NCBI GenBank assembly: GCA_963844865.1
Contig: CAWJPY010000002.1
Span: 62,001-126,000, forward strand
Reading direction: 5' to 3'
DNA length: 64,000 nucleotides
DNA from: CAWJPY01 sp963844865
GTDB lineage: Bacteria > Acidobacteriota > Thermoanaerobaculia > Thermoanaerobaculales > Sulfomarinibacteraceae
Below the pieces are notes generated by a model. It saw nothing but the letters and a program-made list of their open reading frames with translations, searched no databases and was not told the DNA's origin. Of this stretch, positions 39,574-47,720 are shown one piece after another. The translations under genes and the position numbers were made by a program. Positions within the stretch are counted from its first letter, which is position 1; every line of letters begins with the position of its first letter.

Positions 39574-41643
39574 TCACTCGGCGTGCACCGCGTCGACCGA
39601 GAACTCGCGGTCATTACCGTGGCAGGCGGCGCATGCCTCTCCGAACGGCGTGGTGTTGGAGTACGCGTGGGCGGCCGCCGCCACGCTCGAGTGGCACGCC
39701 TCGCAGGCCGCCGAGTTGGGCGGGACCGGCGAGTAGTAGTTCCGGGGCGCGTCGGTCGGCAGCGCGTCCGAAGGCACCGGCACGGTGTAGGTCTCGTCCA
39801 CGTGGCAGGTGGCGCAGTCGTTCAGGAGTCCCGGGAACCCCACGTCGTTGTAGTTGTTCACGCTGCCGTGGTACCCGTACACGGTGTAGTTCACGTCCAG
39901 GCCGGAGCCGCGATGGATACGGTGGATCATCCACTTGAAGTGGATGGAGGCTGGTGGATTGTCCTCGGCCGGCCGCTGGCTCTCGTCGGTGGCGAGCGGA
40001 TTGTGGCAGATCAGGCACTCCTCCACGTTCTTACGCTGACCACCGTGCAGGGCGAGCTCCTTGTGGCAGACGTTGCACTTGTCCAGGGCCACCACGGTGC
40101 GCCGCGGCACCGGCTCGGGGTCGGTGACCGCCGCGTAGTAGATGGGGTTGAAGGCAGCCTCGCGGACCTCCTGCTCGTCGTCGGTGCCCGGGTAGAGGGT
40201 GACGAAGCGGTAGGCGTCGGCGCTGAACGCCCAGGTGCCCACGGCGGTGTCGGGGATCGGCTCCGAGAAGGTGTACATGTAGACGTCACCGGACACCACG
40301 GCGTCGGTGGCGCTCTCGCTGAGCTCCTGCTCGTAGTCGGTCGTGGGCCCACCCATGATGAGGCTCAACCTGTCCAGAGAGGACGGCAGCACCGGGGTCC
40401 CGTCGTTGTTGGTGAGGCGGAAGATCACGGTGGGGTGCGCGCCCGGGGCGGTGTCGGTGACCTCGTCGATGGTCATGTTCAGGCCCGCGAGCTGCTTCGA
40501 CTGGGTGGGAACGGTGTGGGCGCCGACGATGGAGGGGTCGAACTCGGCGCCGCTGTCCGGCATGTGGCAGCGCGAGCAGTACTGATCGCTCTCCTGGGCG
40601 ACGCCGTGGTGCCCCTCGCCGGTCATGAAGTCCACGTTGTCATGACATGAGCCGCAGGCCGCCCGGTTCGGGTCGGTGTACCAGATGTAGCCCTGGGGGG
40701 CGTCCTCGGCGTGGCAGGTCGTGCAGTTGCGGATGTCCTGAGGGAAGACCACGTCCGAGTAGTCATGGACCGACTGTCGGTAGCCGATGATCTCATACGG
40801 GGTGCCGGCCTGTACGCTGGGCAGATCGGCGCCGCGGTGGATCTTGTGGATCATGACCTTGAAGTCCACGGTGTTGCCGGTGTCCGGGTCGAAGGTCTGG
40901 GCGTTGTGGCACAGCACGCAGAGCTTGACGTCCTGGCGCACCCCGCCGTGGGCCTCGAGCTGGTTGTGGCAGGCGTTGCAGCTCGACTGCAGGAGCGCTC
41001 CCCAGCTGTCGGTCACCTCCGAACCGTCGGGCACGAAGTCCGGCTCCACGTTCGCGTAGTAGACGAGCGGCTCGTCGATCCCCGGCAGGTCGGCGATCTC
41101 GCGCTCCGCGTAGATGCCCAGGGTCGTGGTCACCGACGTCGGATAGTCCGCGGGCAGCTCGGTCCCGAAGCGGTAGCGCAGCTTGCCGAGGCCGAGATCG
41201 GTGTAGGTGCCGCCGGAGTCGGCCGACGCCTGGTCGGCGGTCACGCCGGTGATGGGGCTGGTCTGCGGGCGCTTGGTGTAGGCGTGGTAGTTGACGTTGT
41301 CCGCGTCGTACCAGGCCAGGATGAAGCTGAAGCTGATCTCACCGGGGGTCTGGACCCCGGCCCGGTCCAGGGGCTGACCGAAGTCGTCGACGTAGCTCAG
41401 CTCGACCACCGGGTGACGGTCGGCGGGGATGGTGATGCTGTCCACGGTGACGTCGAGGCCCGGCCGGATGAACTGGATCTGCTCACTGGTCAGGTAGTAC
41501 TCTTTCTGACTCTTGGAGTAGACCTGAGTCGGGTCGACTCCCGGGTCGGCCGCGACCCTCCCGGTGGGCAGGCGCACCGCCATGGGCACCGCCGCGACCC
41601 CGGCCGTGGCCAATACTAGCAAGCTGCGGGTGATCGAGATCAT
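39574..41643 (-). CDS. mtrC: OmcA/MtrC family decaheme cytochrome
   Basis: 689 aa; AAGGAGGT lies 6 nt before ATG 41643. After an N-terminal signal sequence without an obvious lipobox come a beta domain, five hemes (CNACH, CVLCH, CTTCH, CGSCH, CSRCH), a second beta domain and five more hemes (CNVCH, CLICH, CATCH, CEACH, CAACH). This split-barrel/pentaheme/split-barrel/pentaheme order is that of OmcA/MtrC. 'FKVMIHKIHRGADLPS' and 'FKWMIHRIHRGSGL' after the second heme of each half are family landmarks. It would be the surface terminal reductase or electron donor of the conduit. It lacks the lipoprotein Cys of Shewanella MtrC, so its anchoring may differ. Confidence 0.9.
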   Translation of the reverse strand: MISITRSLLVLATAGVAAVPMAVRLPTGRVAADPGVDPTQVYSKSQKEYYLTSEQIQFIRPGLDVTVDSITIPADRHPVVELSYVDDFGQPLDRAGVQTPGEISFSFILAWYDADNVNYHAYTKRPQTSPITGVTADQASADSGGTYTDLGLGKLRYRFGTELPADYPTSVTTTLGIYAEREIADLPGIDEPLVYYANVEPDFVPDGSEVTDSWGALLQSSCNACHNQLEAHGGVRQDVKLCVLCHNAQTFDPDTGNTVDFKVMIHKIHRGADLPSVQAGTPYEIIGYRQSVHDYSDVVFPQDIRNCTTCHAEDAPQGYIWYTDPNRAACGSCHDNVDFMTGEGHHGVAQESDQYCSRCHMPDSGAEFDPSIVGAHTVPTQSKQLAGLNMTIDEVTDTAPGAHPTVIFRLTNNDGTPVLPSSLDRLSLIMGGPTTDYEQELSESATDAVVSGDVYMYTFSEPIPDTAVGTWAFSADAYRFVTLYPGTDDEQEVREAAFNPIYYAAVTDPEPVPRRTVVALDKCNVCHKELALHGGQRKNVEECLICHNPLATDESQRPAEDNPPASIHFKWMIHRIHRGSGLDVNYTVYGYHGSVNNYNDVGFPGLLNDCATCHVDETYTVPVPSDALPTDAPRNYYSPVPPNSAACEACHSSVAAAAHAYSNTTPFGEACAACHGNDREFSVDAVHAE

Positions 41644-41743
41644 GTTCCAACCTCCTTCCCTCGTGGGGGATAAATCTCTGCGTTGACGGCAATTGAAAGA
41701 CCGTCGCCAGGCCTCGCCGGCGGTGTGGGAACGTGCGGGCGAC

Positions 41744-41860
41744 TCACCTTCGGCCCACCTCCGGCACCCTTACGGCGGACGGCGCCGGTCGGGGCGGCGG
41801 CCGCATGGACGACGCCTCGCAGCGGCATCCGCCGCCGTGCAACGGGATCGGTGATGACAT
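41744..41860 (-). CDS. Small ORF in the mtr leader (38 aa)
   Basis: ATG 41860 is preceded by GGGAGGTGA, as good a ribosome-binding site as any in the window. The peptide begins M-S-S-P-I-P-L-H-G-G-G-C-R-C-E-A and continues Pro/Arg-rich to a TGA at 41744, 100 nt before mtrC. The His-Gly-Gly-Gly-Cys-x-Cys start is like the first residues of GFA-type zinc proteins but nothing else of that family follows. It may be a leader peptide sensing metal or thiol state, or a chance ORF. Confidence 0.3.
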   Translation of the reverse strand: MSSPIPLHGGGCRCEASSMRPPPRPAPSAVRVPEVGRR

Positions 41861-41995
41861 TCACCTCCCGCAGTGCCGGGGGGCTCGGCTCCAGTCTCAT
41901 AACCTACGCAACTCGGACACACGATGCAGGATTCCTCTGCAAATGTCAACTCACTTGCTCAAACTCACAAATAGCAGACAAATGAGGGGGTTTGC

Positions 41996-42076
41996 ATGAT
42001 GCGGCGAGGTGCTGATGACGGCACTTTCACGGCGATCGAGCGGCAGATCGATGCCCTGGATCGAGCTCGTAATTGA
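41996..42076 (+). CDS. Small ORF upstream of the GH13 gene (26 aa)
   Basis: ATG 41996 (or 41999) follows GAGGGGG at 5 nt and encodes M-M-R-R-G-A-D-D-G-T-F-T-A-I-E-R-Q-I-D-A-L-D-R-A-R-N, ending at TGA 42074. The second half could form an amphipathic helix. It could be a leader peptide or the remnant of a longer gene. No homology is claimed. Confidence 0.25.
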   Translation: MMRRGADDGTFTAIERQIDALDRARN

Positions 42077-42145
42077 GACTGTTTATCTCTCGGACACCGG
42101 TAGGGGTTACCCCGATGACCTGCGGTGATCGGGGGTTGCAGGGAT

Positions 42146-45100
42146 ATGATCACTGCGATGCACACTCCTCCTGATGCCGGCGGCGGGGCCTGGCGCGAGT
42201 TTCACGTCGCGCGCTCGGCCCGCGACTTCTACGCTTTCGAGCACTGGCTCTTTTCGTCCAACGGCAACGTGGTCTTCGCGGACTTCCACGCCGCCCGGGT
42301 GTTCGCTCACCGGATGAACGTCCGCCGTGACGTGGTGCGCTTCCCGGAGCGGGCCGTGGCCGCCGGCGAGCTCAACGCCATGGGCTTGATCGACGAGGTG
42401 CTCCACCTGCTCCTGGCCCACTACCGACGGAGCAACCCCGGCGTCCTCGCGGAGGCACTGACCGCGGTCCAGACGCGGCTCGGCAAGGACGCAGTCGACG
42501 CAATGCTGGCCGCCTTCTGCGACCGTTTCCCGCCCCTGGCCGTGTACCGTGGTGAGCTGACGGCGGCGGAGTATCTGGCGGGTTCCACGGATGGCGAGCC
42601 CCACCGCGAGGCCGCCCTCGAGGAGCTGCTGCTGCTGTGGCTGGCCAACGCCAACCCGGCCTTCGCACCTTTCCGGGAGCTGTTCGACGACGACCACCTC
42701 CGCCGGGCGACCGCCTACATGCAGGGGATCGAGGTCCTGGAGGAGTTCTTCGCTTCCCGACCTCCAGTCGCGGGCAGCGGCCGAAGCGTTTTCGACGAGC
42801 TCCAGGAGCCCATGCGCGCCTCGCCGCACTCCTTGGACGGGCAGCTCGACTTCATCCGCAGGGCGTGGGCGGCGTGGCTGGGGAGCGCGGTCTACCGCCT
42901 GCTCCAGAGCCTCGACTTCCTGACGGAGGAGCGCCGCCAGTTCGGCGGCTTCGCCCCTGGGCGGGTGGAGGTGCCGAGCTTCGCGGGTCTCGAGGAGGAG
43001 ACGAGGGCCTACTCGCCGGACCGGGACTGGATGCCCCGTCTCGTGCTGCTGGCGAAGAACGCCTACGTGTGGCTGGACCAGCTGGGCAGGCGGTACGGCT
43101 GCCGGGTGACGACGCTCCGCGACATCCCGGACGAGGAGCTGGACCGGCTCGCCGGCTGGGGCATCAGTGGGCTGTGGCTGATCGGCGTGTGGGAGCGCAG
43201 CCGGGCGTCTGAGCGGATCAAGCGCATGATGGGCGACGAGGAGGCCGTGGCCTCGGCGTACTCCCTGCTGGACTATCGCGTCGCCGACGACCTCGGCGGT
43301 GAGGAGGCCTACCTCGACCTGAAGGAGCGCGCCTGGAAACGCGGCATCCGGCTGTCCACGGACATGGTGCCCAACCACGTGGGCATCGACTCCCGGTGGG
43401 TGATCGAGCACCCTGACTGGTTCATCGGCCTCGACCGCTCGCCGTTCCCCTCGTACTCCTTCACCGGCCCGGACCTCTGCGAGGACGAACGGGTGGGGGT
43501 GCACATCGAGGATCACTACTGGAGCCGCTCCGACGCCGCGGTGGTGTTCCGGCGCGCCGACCACTGGACGGGCTCGGAGCGCTTCATCTACCACGGCAAC
43601 GACGGCACCTCCATGCCGTGGAACGACACCGCGCAGCTCGACTACCTCAACCCCGAGGTGCGCGAGGCGGTGATCCAGACCATCCTCCACGTGGCCAGGC
43701 TGTCCCCCATCATCCGCTTCGACGCGGCCATGACCCTGACCAAGCGGCACTACCGACGGCTGTGGTTCCCCGAACCGGGAAGCGGTGGTGACATCCCGTC
43801 GCGGGCCGAGTACGGCATGACGAAGGGCCAGTTCGACGCCGCCATGCCGAAGGAGTTCTGGCGCGAGGTCGTGGACCGGGTGGCCGCCGAGGCGCCGGAC
43901 ACCCTGCTGCTGGCGGAGGCGTTCTGGCTGCTGGAAGGGTACTTCGTACGCACCCTGGGCATGCACCGGGTGTACAACTCGGCGTTCATGAACATGCTCC
44001 GCGACGAGCGCAACGCCGACTACCGGCAGCTCATCAAGAGCACTCTGGAGTTCGACCCGGAGATTTTGAAACGCTACGTCAACTTCATGTCGAACCCGGA
44101 CGAGCGCACCGCCGTCGACCAGTTCGGGTCCGGTGACAAGTACTTCGGGATCGCCACCCTGATGAGCACCCTGCCCGGCCTGCCCATGTTCGGGCACGGC
44201 CAGGTGGAGGGCTTTGCCGAGAAGTACGGGATGGAGTTCCGGCGGCCCCGCTGGGACGAGCGGCCGGACGAGGGGCTCATCGAGCGGCACCGCCGCCAGA
44301 TCTTCCCGCTCCTGCACCGGCGATGGATCTTCGCCGAGGTGGAGAACTTCCTGCTCTACGACCTGTACACGGACAGCGGTGCCGTGGACGAGAACGTGTT
44401 CGCGTACTCCAATCTCGTGGACGGCCAGCGCTCCCTGGTGATCTACCACAACCGGTACGCGGAGACGCGTGGCTGGATCCGGACCTCGGCCGCGGTGGTG
44501 GATCGCGACGGCGGCGGGCTGATCCAGCGCACCCTGGCCGAGGCCCTGGAGATCCCCACCGGCGGCGACGACTACCTGATCGTCCGTGACGCGGCCTCCG
44601 CCCTGGAGCACATCTACCCCTGCCAGGACCTGGTCCGGCAAGGCCTGTACCTGGAGCTCGGGGCCTACGCCCTGCACGTCTTCGTCGACTTTCGGCAGGT
44701 CACGGACGACGCCAGCCAGCAGTACCGTCGACTCGCCGGCCTCCTCGGCGGACGGGGCGTTCCCAGCATCGAGGACGCCGCGGCGCAGCTCCTCCTGGAG
44801 CCGGTGCTGGAGCCCTTCCGCAGGCTGGTGGCCGCGCCACATCTCCGGACCCTGCTGGCCGCCCGCGCCGGGGGCGATGTCGGTGCCGAGGGGCGGGCCG
44901 CGATCCTGGACGAGATGGCCCCGGTGCTCGAGGACCTCTTGGCGGCGGTCCGCCAACGCCTGGGGGGCGACGGTCGTCCCCTCGAGGTCGCGCAGGCGGT
45001 GCGTGCCGATCTGGAGCGGCTGCTCGACCTGTCGGCGATGCCCGATGGCGTGGCCGGTGAGCAGGCCGCAGACGTCGTCCGCCGTCTTCTCGACGAGCTC

Positions 45101-45700
45101 GAAGAGGATCCGGCGTGGTGGCCGAGCGCCGTGGCCTGGGTGCTGGTGCGCCGCCTGGGCGCGATCGCGGACAGCGATGAGATCGATCGCGCCCGCAGTC
45201 TGTTCGACGGGTGGTTCCTGTCCAGGATCCTGCGCGAGGAGCTGGGGGGACTGGGGCTCGACGGGGAGGCGGCGCAGCGCGCGGTGGCCGGTGTGAAGGT
45301 GCTCATGGCGGCATCAGGGTGGCACCACGTCGAGGGGACCCCGGCGATGCACCTGCGCCGCGTCCTCGAGGAGCTGCTCACCGACCCCGCGACCCGCACT
45401 TTTCTCGGCGTCAACCGCTACCGCGGAGTGCTCTGGTTCAGCCAGGAGACGTTCGGCGGCTTGCTCTCCCTGCTCCTGCTCGAAGCGGTCATGGACGCCG
45501 GCGCCGACGAAGAGGCCCTGGTCCAGGCGGACGAGCTGCGCCGGGCGCTGGCCGCGGCGGAGGAGGCTTCCGGCTACCGGGTGGCGGATCTGCTCGACGC
45601 CGTCAGCGGGGAGGCGGGGGCGGCCGCTCCCTCGAGCCCTCGGTCGGACCGCGACGAGGGCAGTGGCGATCGTGACGAGGGCAGTGACGAGCGTATGTGA
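42146..45700 (+). CDS. Large GH13 (alpha-amylase family) protein
   Basis: 1184 aa from ATG 42146 (ATG 42158 also possible), no signal peptide. A helical N-terminal domain (about 1-290) precedes the GH13 barrel: 'STDMVPNHVGI' (region I), 'IIRFDAAMTL' with nucleophile Asp526, 'LLLAEAFW' with acid/base Glu591, and 'NFMSNPDERTA' for the third Asp. The remaining about 480 residues (from about 700) include a beta region ('FAYSNLVDGQRSLVIYHNR') and a long helical, Ala/Leu/Glu-rich C-terminus without known motif. It probably acts on cytoplasmic alpha-glucan. The last residues 'SDRDEGSGDRDEGSDER' come from a short tandem repeat. Confidence 0.82.
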   Translation: MITAMHTPPDAGGGAWREFHVARSARDFYAFEHWLFSSNGNVVFADFHAARVFAHRMNVRRDVVRFPERAVAAGELNAMGLIDEVLHLLLAHYRRSNPGVLAEALTAVQTRLGKDAVDAMLAAFCDRFPPLAVYRGELTAAEYLAGSTDGEPHREAALEELLLLWLANANPAFAPFRELFDDDHLRRATAYMQGIEVLEEFFASRPPVAGSGRSVFDELQEPMRASPHSLDGQLDFIRRAWAAWLGSAVYRLLQSLDFLTEERRQFGGFAPGRVEVPSFAGLEEETRAYSPDRDWMPRLVLLAKNAYVWLDQLGRRYGCRVTTLRDIPDEELDRLAGWGISGLWLIGVWERSRASERIKRMMGDEEAVASAYSLLDYRVADDLGGEEAYLDLKERAWKRGIRLSTDMVPNHVGIDSRWVIEHPDWFIGLDRSPFPSYSFTGPDLCEDERVGVHIEDHYWSRSDAAVVFRRADHWTGSERFIYHGNDGTSMPWNDTAQLDYLNPEVREAVIQTILHVARLSPIIRFDAAMTLTKRHYRRLWFPEPGSGGDIPSRAEYGMTKGQFDAAMPKEFWREVVDRVAAEAPDTLLLAEAFWLLEGYFVRTLGMHRVYNSAFMNMLRDERNADYRQLIKSTLEFDPEILKRYVNFMSNPDERTAVDQFGSGDKYFGIATLMSTLPGLPMFGHGQVEGFAEKYGMEFRRPRWDERPDEGLIERHRRQIFPLLHRRWIFAEVENFLLYDLYTDSGAVDENVFAYSNLVDGQRSLVIYHNRYAETRGWIRTSAAVVDRDGGGLIQRTLAEALEIPTGGDDYLIVRDAASALEHIYPCQDLVRQGLYLELGAYALHVFVDFRQVTDDASQQYRRLAGLLGGRGVPSIEDAAAQLLLEPVLEPFRRLVAAPHLRTLLAARAGGDVGAEGRAAILDEMAPVLEDLLAAVRQRLGGDGRPLEVAQAVRADLERLLDLSAMPDGVAGEQAADVVRRLLDELEEDPAWWPSAVAWVLVRRLGAIADSDEIDRARSLFDGWFLSRILREELGGLGLDGEAAQRAVAGVKVLMAASGWHHVEGTPAMHLRRVLEELLTDPATRTFLGVNRYRGVLWFSQETFGGLLSLLLLEAVMDAGADEEALVQADELRRALAAAEEASGYRVADLLDAVSGEAGAAAPSSPRSDRDEGSGDRDEGSDERM

Positions 45701-45719
45701 GCGTGGTACAACGACGTCC

Positions 45720-46700
45720 ATGGGGCTCGGTCGCTGGCTGCCTCCCGTTCTGCTCGTCGTGCTCTTCGGCGGCGTCGCGGCGGTGGATCTGTACCGTGCC
45801 GTCCAGGCGCCGGCCGCGGACGGTCCCACCGCGTTGCCCCTGACCGCTGCGCGGTTCCTCCCCGACGACTACGTGCTCGATCTTCGGCGGCAGCCCCGGC
45901 GCACGGCGTCGCTGGAGGCGACGGCGCAGGTGACGGCGGTGAGCGGCTGGGGCGACGCGGTGCCGGGTGGACGGTGGACCGACAAGGACCATGCCTCCCT
46001 CGTGGTGAACCTGCCGGTGGGTGGGCAGCAGGTGCTGTTCCTGGACTGCCGCGCGGACCACCGCCGCGGCCCTCCGCCCCGGCTCGCGCTGACCGTCAAC
46101 GGCACGGCCCTCCCACCCCTCGAGGTGAGAGGAGGGTTCGTGGTCCTGCGCCGCACCCTCGCTCCCGGTGTCCTCCGCGCCGGGGACAACCGCATCGAGC
46201 TGGCGCTGCGCTCGGGACGTGACGGTGGGCGGGCCGCTTCGGGCCGCGCCCTGCTGCTCCGCCGCCTGGCGATGGTCAAGGCCCCCGACAGCTCGTTCCC
46301 CGACGTCCTCCGCCGGCCGCGAGTGCGGCTGGACAAGGACCACGGGCGGCTGCTGATCAGGGCGCCGGGCCGCCTGGTCCTGCCGTTCGACGTGCCGCGA
46401 GCGGGAAGCTCCCTCACCCTGCGCTACCGCTTCCGGAACGGGGGTGCGGCGGGCGCGTGCAGGGCGGTCCTCGGCCGGACCTACGCGCGGCCCGAGGCCG
46501 TCGACATCATGGCCGAGGAGCCGCTCCGAGCGCGCCGCGGCGGCGCCGGCGTCCTCCACCTCTCCCTCGGCCATCACACGGGAGGCGCGGTGCTGTGGGT
46601 GCAGACCGACCGCGCCTCCGCCGCGGACGGAGTCGTGCTGCAGCGGCCCGTCCTCACTCCTCGGGGCGGTCAGGCTCCCGGTGCTTCGGCACGTAGCTGA
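45720..46700 (+). CDS. Membrane-anchored protein of unknown function
   Basis: 326 aa from ATG 45720, 19 nt after the GH13 stop. One N-terminal hydrophobic segment ('LPPVLLVVLFGGVAAV') that is either an uncleaved signal anchor or a signal peptide; the rest is Arg-rich with alternating beta-like stretches ('HASLVVNLPVGGQQVLFLDC', 'LALTVNGTALPP') reminiscent of carbohydrate-binding or jelly-roll folds. I do not recognise a family. Following the GH13 gene in the same direction, it may belong to the same operon. Its 3' end overlaps the convergent gene by 47 nt. Confidence 0.5.
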   Translation: MGLGRWLPPVLLVVLFGGVAAVDLYRAVQAPAADGPTALPLTAARFLPDDYVLDLRRQPRRTASLEATAQVTAVSGWGDAVPGGRWTDKDHASLVVNLPVGGQQVLFLDCRADHRRGPPPRLALTVNGTALPPLEVRGGFVVLRRTLAPGVLRAGDNRIELALRSGRDGGRAASGRALLLRRLAMVKAPDSSFPDVLRRPRVRLDKDHGRLLIRAPGRLVLPFDVPRAGSSLTLRYRFRNGGAAGACRAVLGRTYARPEAVDIMAEEPLRARRGGAGVLHLSLGHHTGGAVLWVQTDRASAADGVVLQRPVLTPRGGQAPGASARS

Positions 46701-47511
46701 AGTAGGGCTTGGGCTCCCCGCCGTACTCGCCGACCTTGATCACGAGGACCTGACCCGGCGGCATGATCTGCAGGCGGTGCTCCACGTCGGCGTCGAACTT
46801 GGTACGTTGGTAGCCGGCATAGGGGAGGTCGGCGCTCTCGAGGAAGCGCGTGAGGAGCTCACGGGCGTGGGGCGTCAGCTCGGTCTGATCCCTGACGGTC
46901 CGGAGGAGGGGCGTTTCCTCGCTGTCCTCGAGGACCAGACGCTCGGTCCGGGAGACCGCGTTCGAAGGACGCGGCGGGGAGGGAACGCCGATCTCCTCCC
47001 GCCGCCCCGGCGCCGCGTGGTCTCGGGCGGCCGGCGGGTTCGCGACCTGTGCCGCGGCGGAGGCGGGGATCGCCTCCCCCGCGGGTCCGCCCTCGGCCTG
47101 TTGTCCGGCGAGGATGGCGGCGACGACATCGCGGATGCCGATCACGGCGCCACAGGCCTCCTCGAGATGCTGAAGCCCGCCCTCACCCACCGCGCCGGCG
47201 GTGCGGGCTGCAAACCAATCCCCGAGCTGGTCGAGGAAGACCGCCATCTTGTCGAGTCGTGCCACCTCGAACTCGGCGGCTGGCAGGGGCTCGACGGCAT
47301 GGGCTGGGTCGTCGGTGGCGCGGGTCTTCGGCGTGGTCAGGTGAGGGTCGAGGGCGTGGGCGATCCTGGCCGCCGCCCGGTCGACGGTCACCAGCGCCGC
47401 CACGGCCGCCGGGGTGGTGTCCCACCCGGAGCGCTGACGCAGGAAGCGCTCGATCCGCCCGAGGTTCTCGGCGGCCCGTTGCAGCTGGTCGCTCGTGAGC
47501 TCGGCTCCCAC
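46654..47511 (-). CDS. Hypothetical protein
   Basis: 285 aa from GTG 47511 (GAGAGG just upstream); the frame is open to 47739, but a start there would run into the pyrC start region. The first about 130 residues are helical ('LGRIERFLRQRSG', 'FEVARLDKMAVFLDQLGDWF'), then an Ala/Pro-rich linker, then a compact C-terminal part ('PYAGYQRTKFDADVEHRLQI', 'GQVLVIKVGEYGGEPKPYFS'). No family recognised. Codon use is as GC-rich as that of its neighbours. Confidence 0.5.
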   Translation of the reverse strand: MGAELTSDQLQRAAENLGRIERFLRQRSGWDTTPAAVAALVTVDRAAARIAHALDPHLTTPKTRATDDPAHAVEPLPAAEFEVARLDKMAVFLDQLGDWFAARTAGAVGEGGLQHLEEACGAVIGIRDVVAAILAGQQAEGGPAGEAIPASAAAQVANPPAARDHAAPGRREEIGVPSPPRPSNAVSRTERLVLEDSEETPLLRTVRDQTELTPHARELLTRFLESADLPYAGYQRTKFDADVEHRLQIMPPGQVLVIKVGEYGGEPKPYFSYVPKHREPDRPEE

Positions 47512-47720
47512 GTCCCTCTCCCGCGGCCCCTGTGGGGCCTGCGATCTCGACCGGGAGATCTGGAGGGTCCGTGCCTTCTGGAGACGACGGCGCGGTGCCG
47601 TCGCGAGGGGCGTCGCAGGGGATCCCTCGCCGCCCTCCTGCCTTCCTGTCGTACCGATAGGGTAGCAGCTTCCGAGTCGACGGGATGTGATGGATTCCTC
47701 TGTGCGATGATGGCCCCAGC

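Larger units (their letters stand above)
41644..42145. other. Divergent control region between mtr-like operon and GH13 gene
   Basis: 502 nt. The right part (about 41900-42100) is AT-rich for this genome. It holds a perfect -35 box TTGACA for the mtr side (minus strand, 41949-41944; the hexamer CATCGT 17 nt on is a poor -10), two small reading frames with strong ribosome-binding sites, and GGGGTTACCCC (near 42103-42113), an 11 nt inverted repeat before the GH13 gene. I considered riboswitches for the 270 nt mtr leader and found no match I trust. Confidence 0.5.

Noticed and set aside
41640..41900. 86-residue ORF before mtrC
   Set aside because: Overlaps the mtrC start in another frame, has only a weak ribosome-binding site, and the 38-residue frame inside it has a much better one.
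41650..41900. Cobalamin or c-di-GMP riboswitch in the mtr leader
   Set aside because: GCACTGCGGGAGG recalled part of a known consensus, but the other conserved boxes are missing.
42107..44956. 949-codon minus-strand open frame
   Set aside because: Complement of the GH13 catalytic region, whose motifs are clear on the plus strand.
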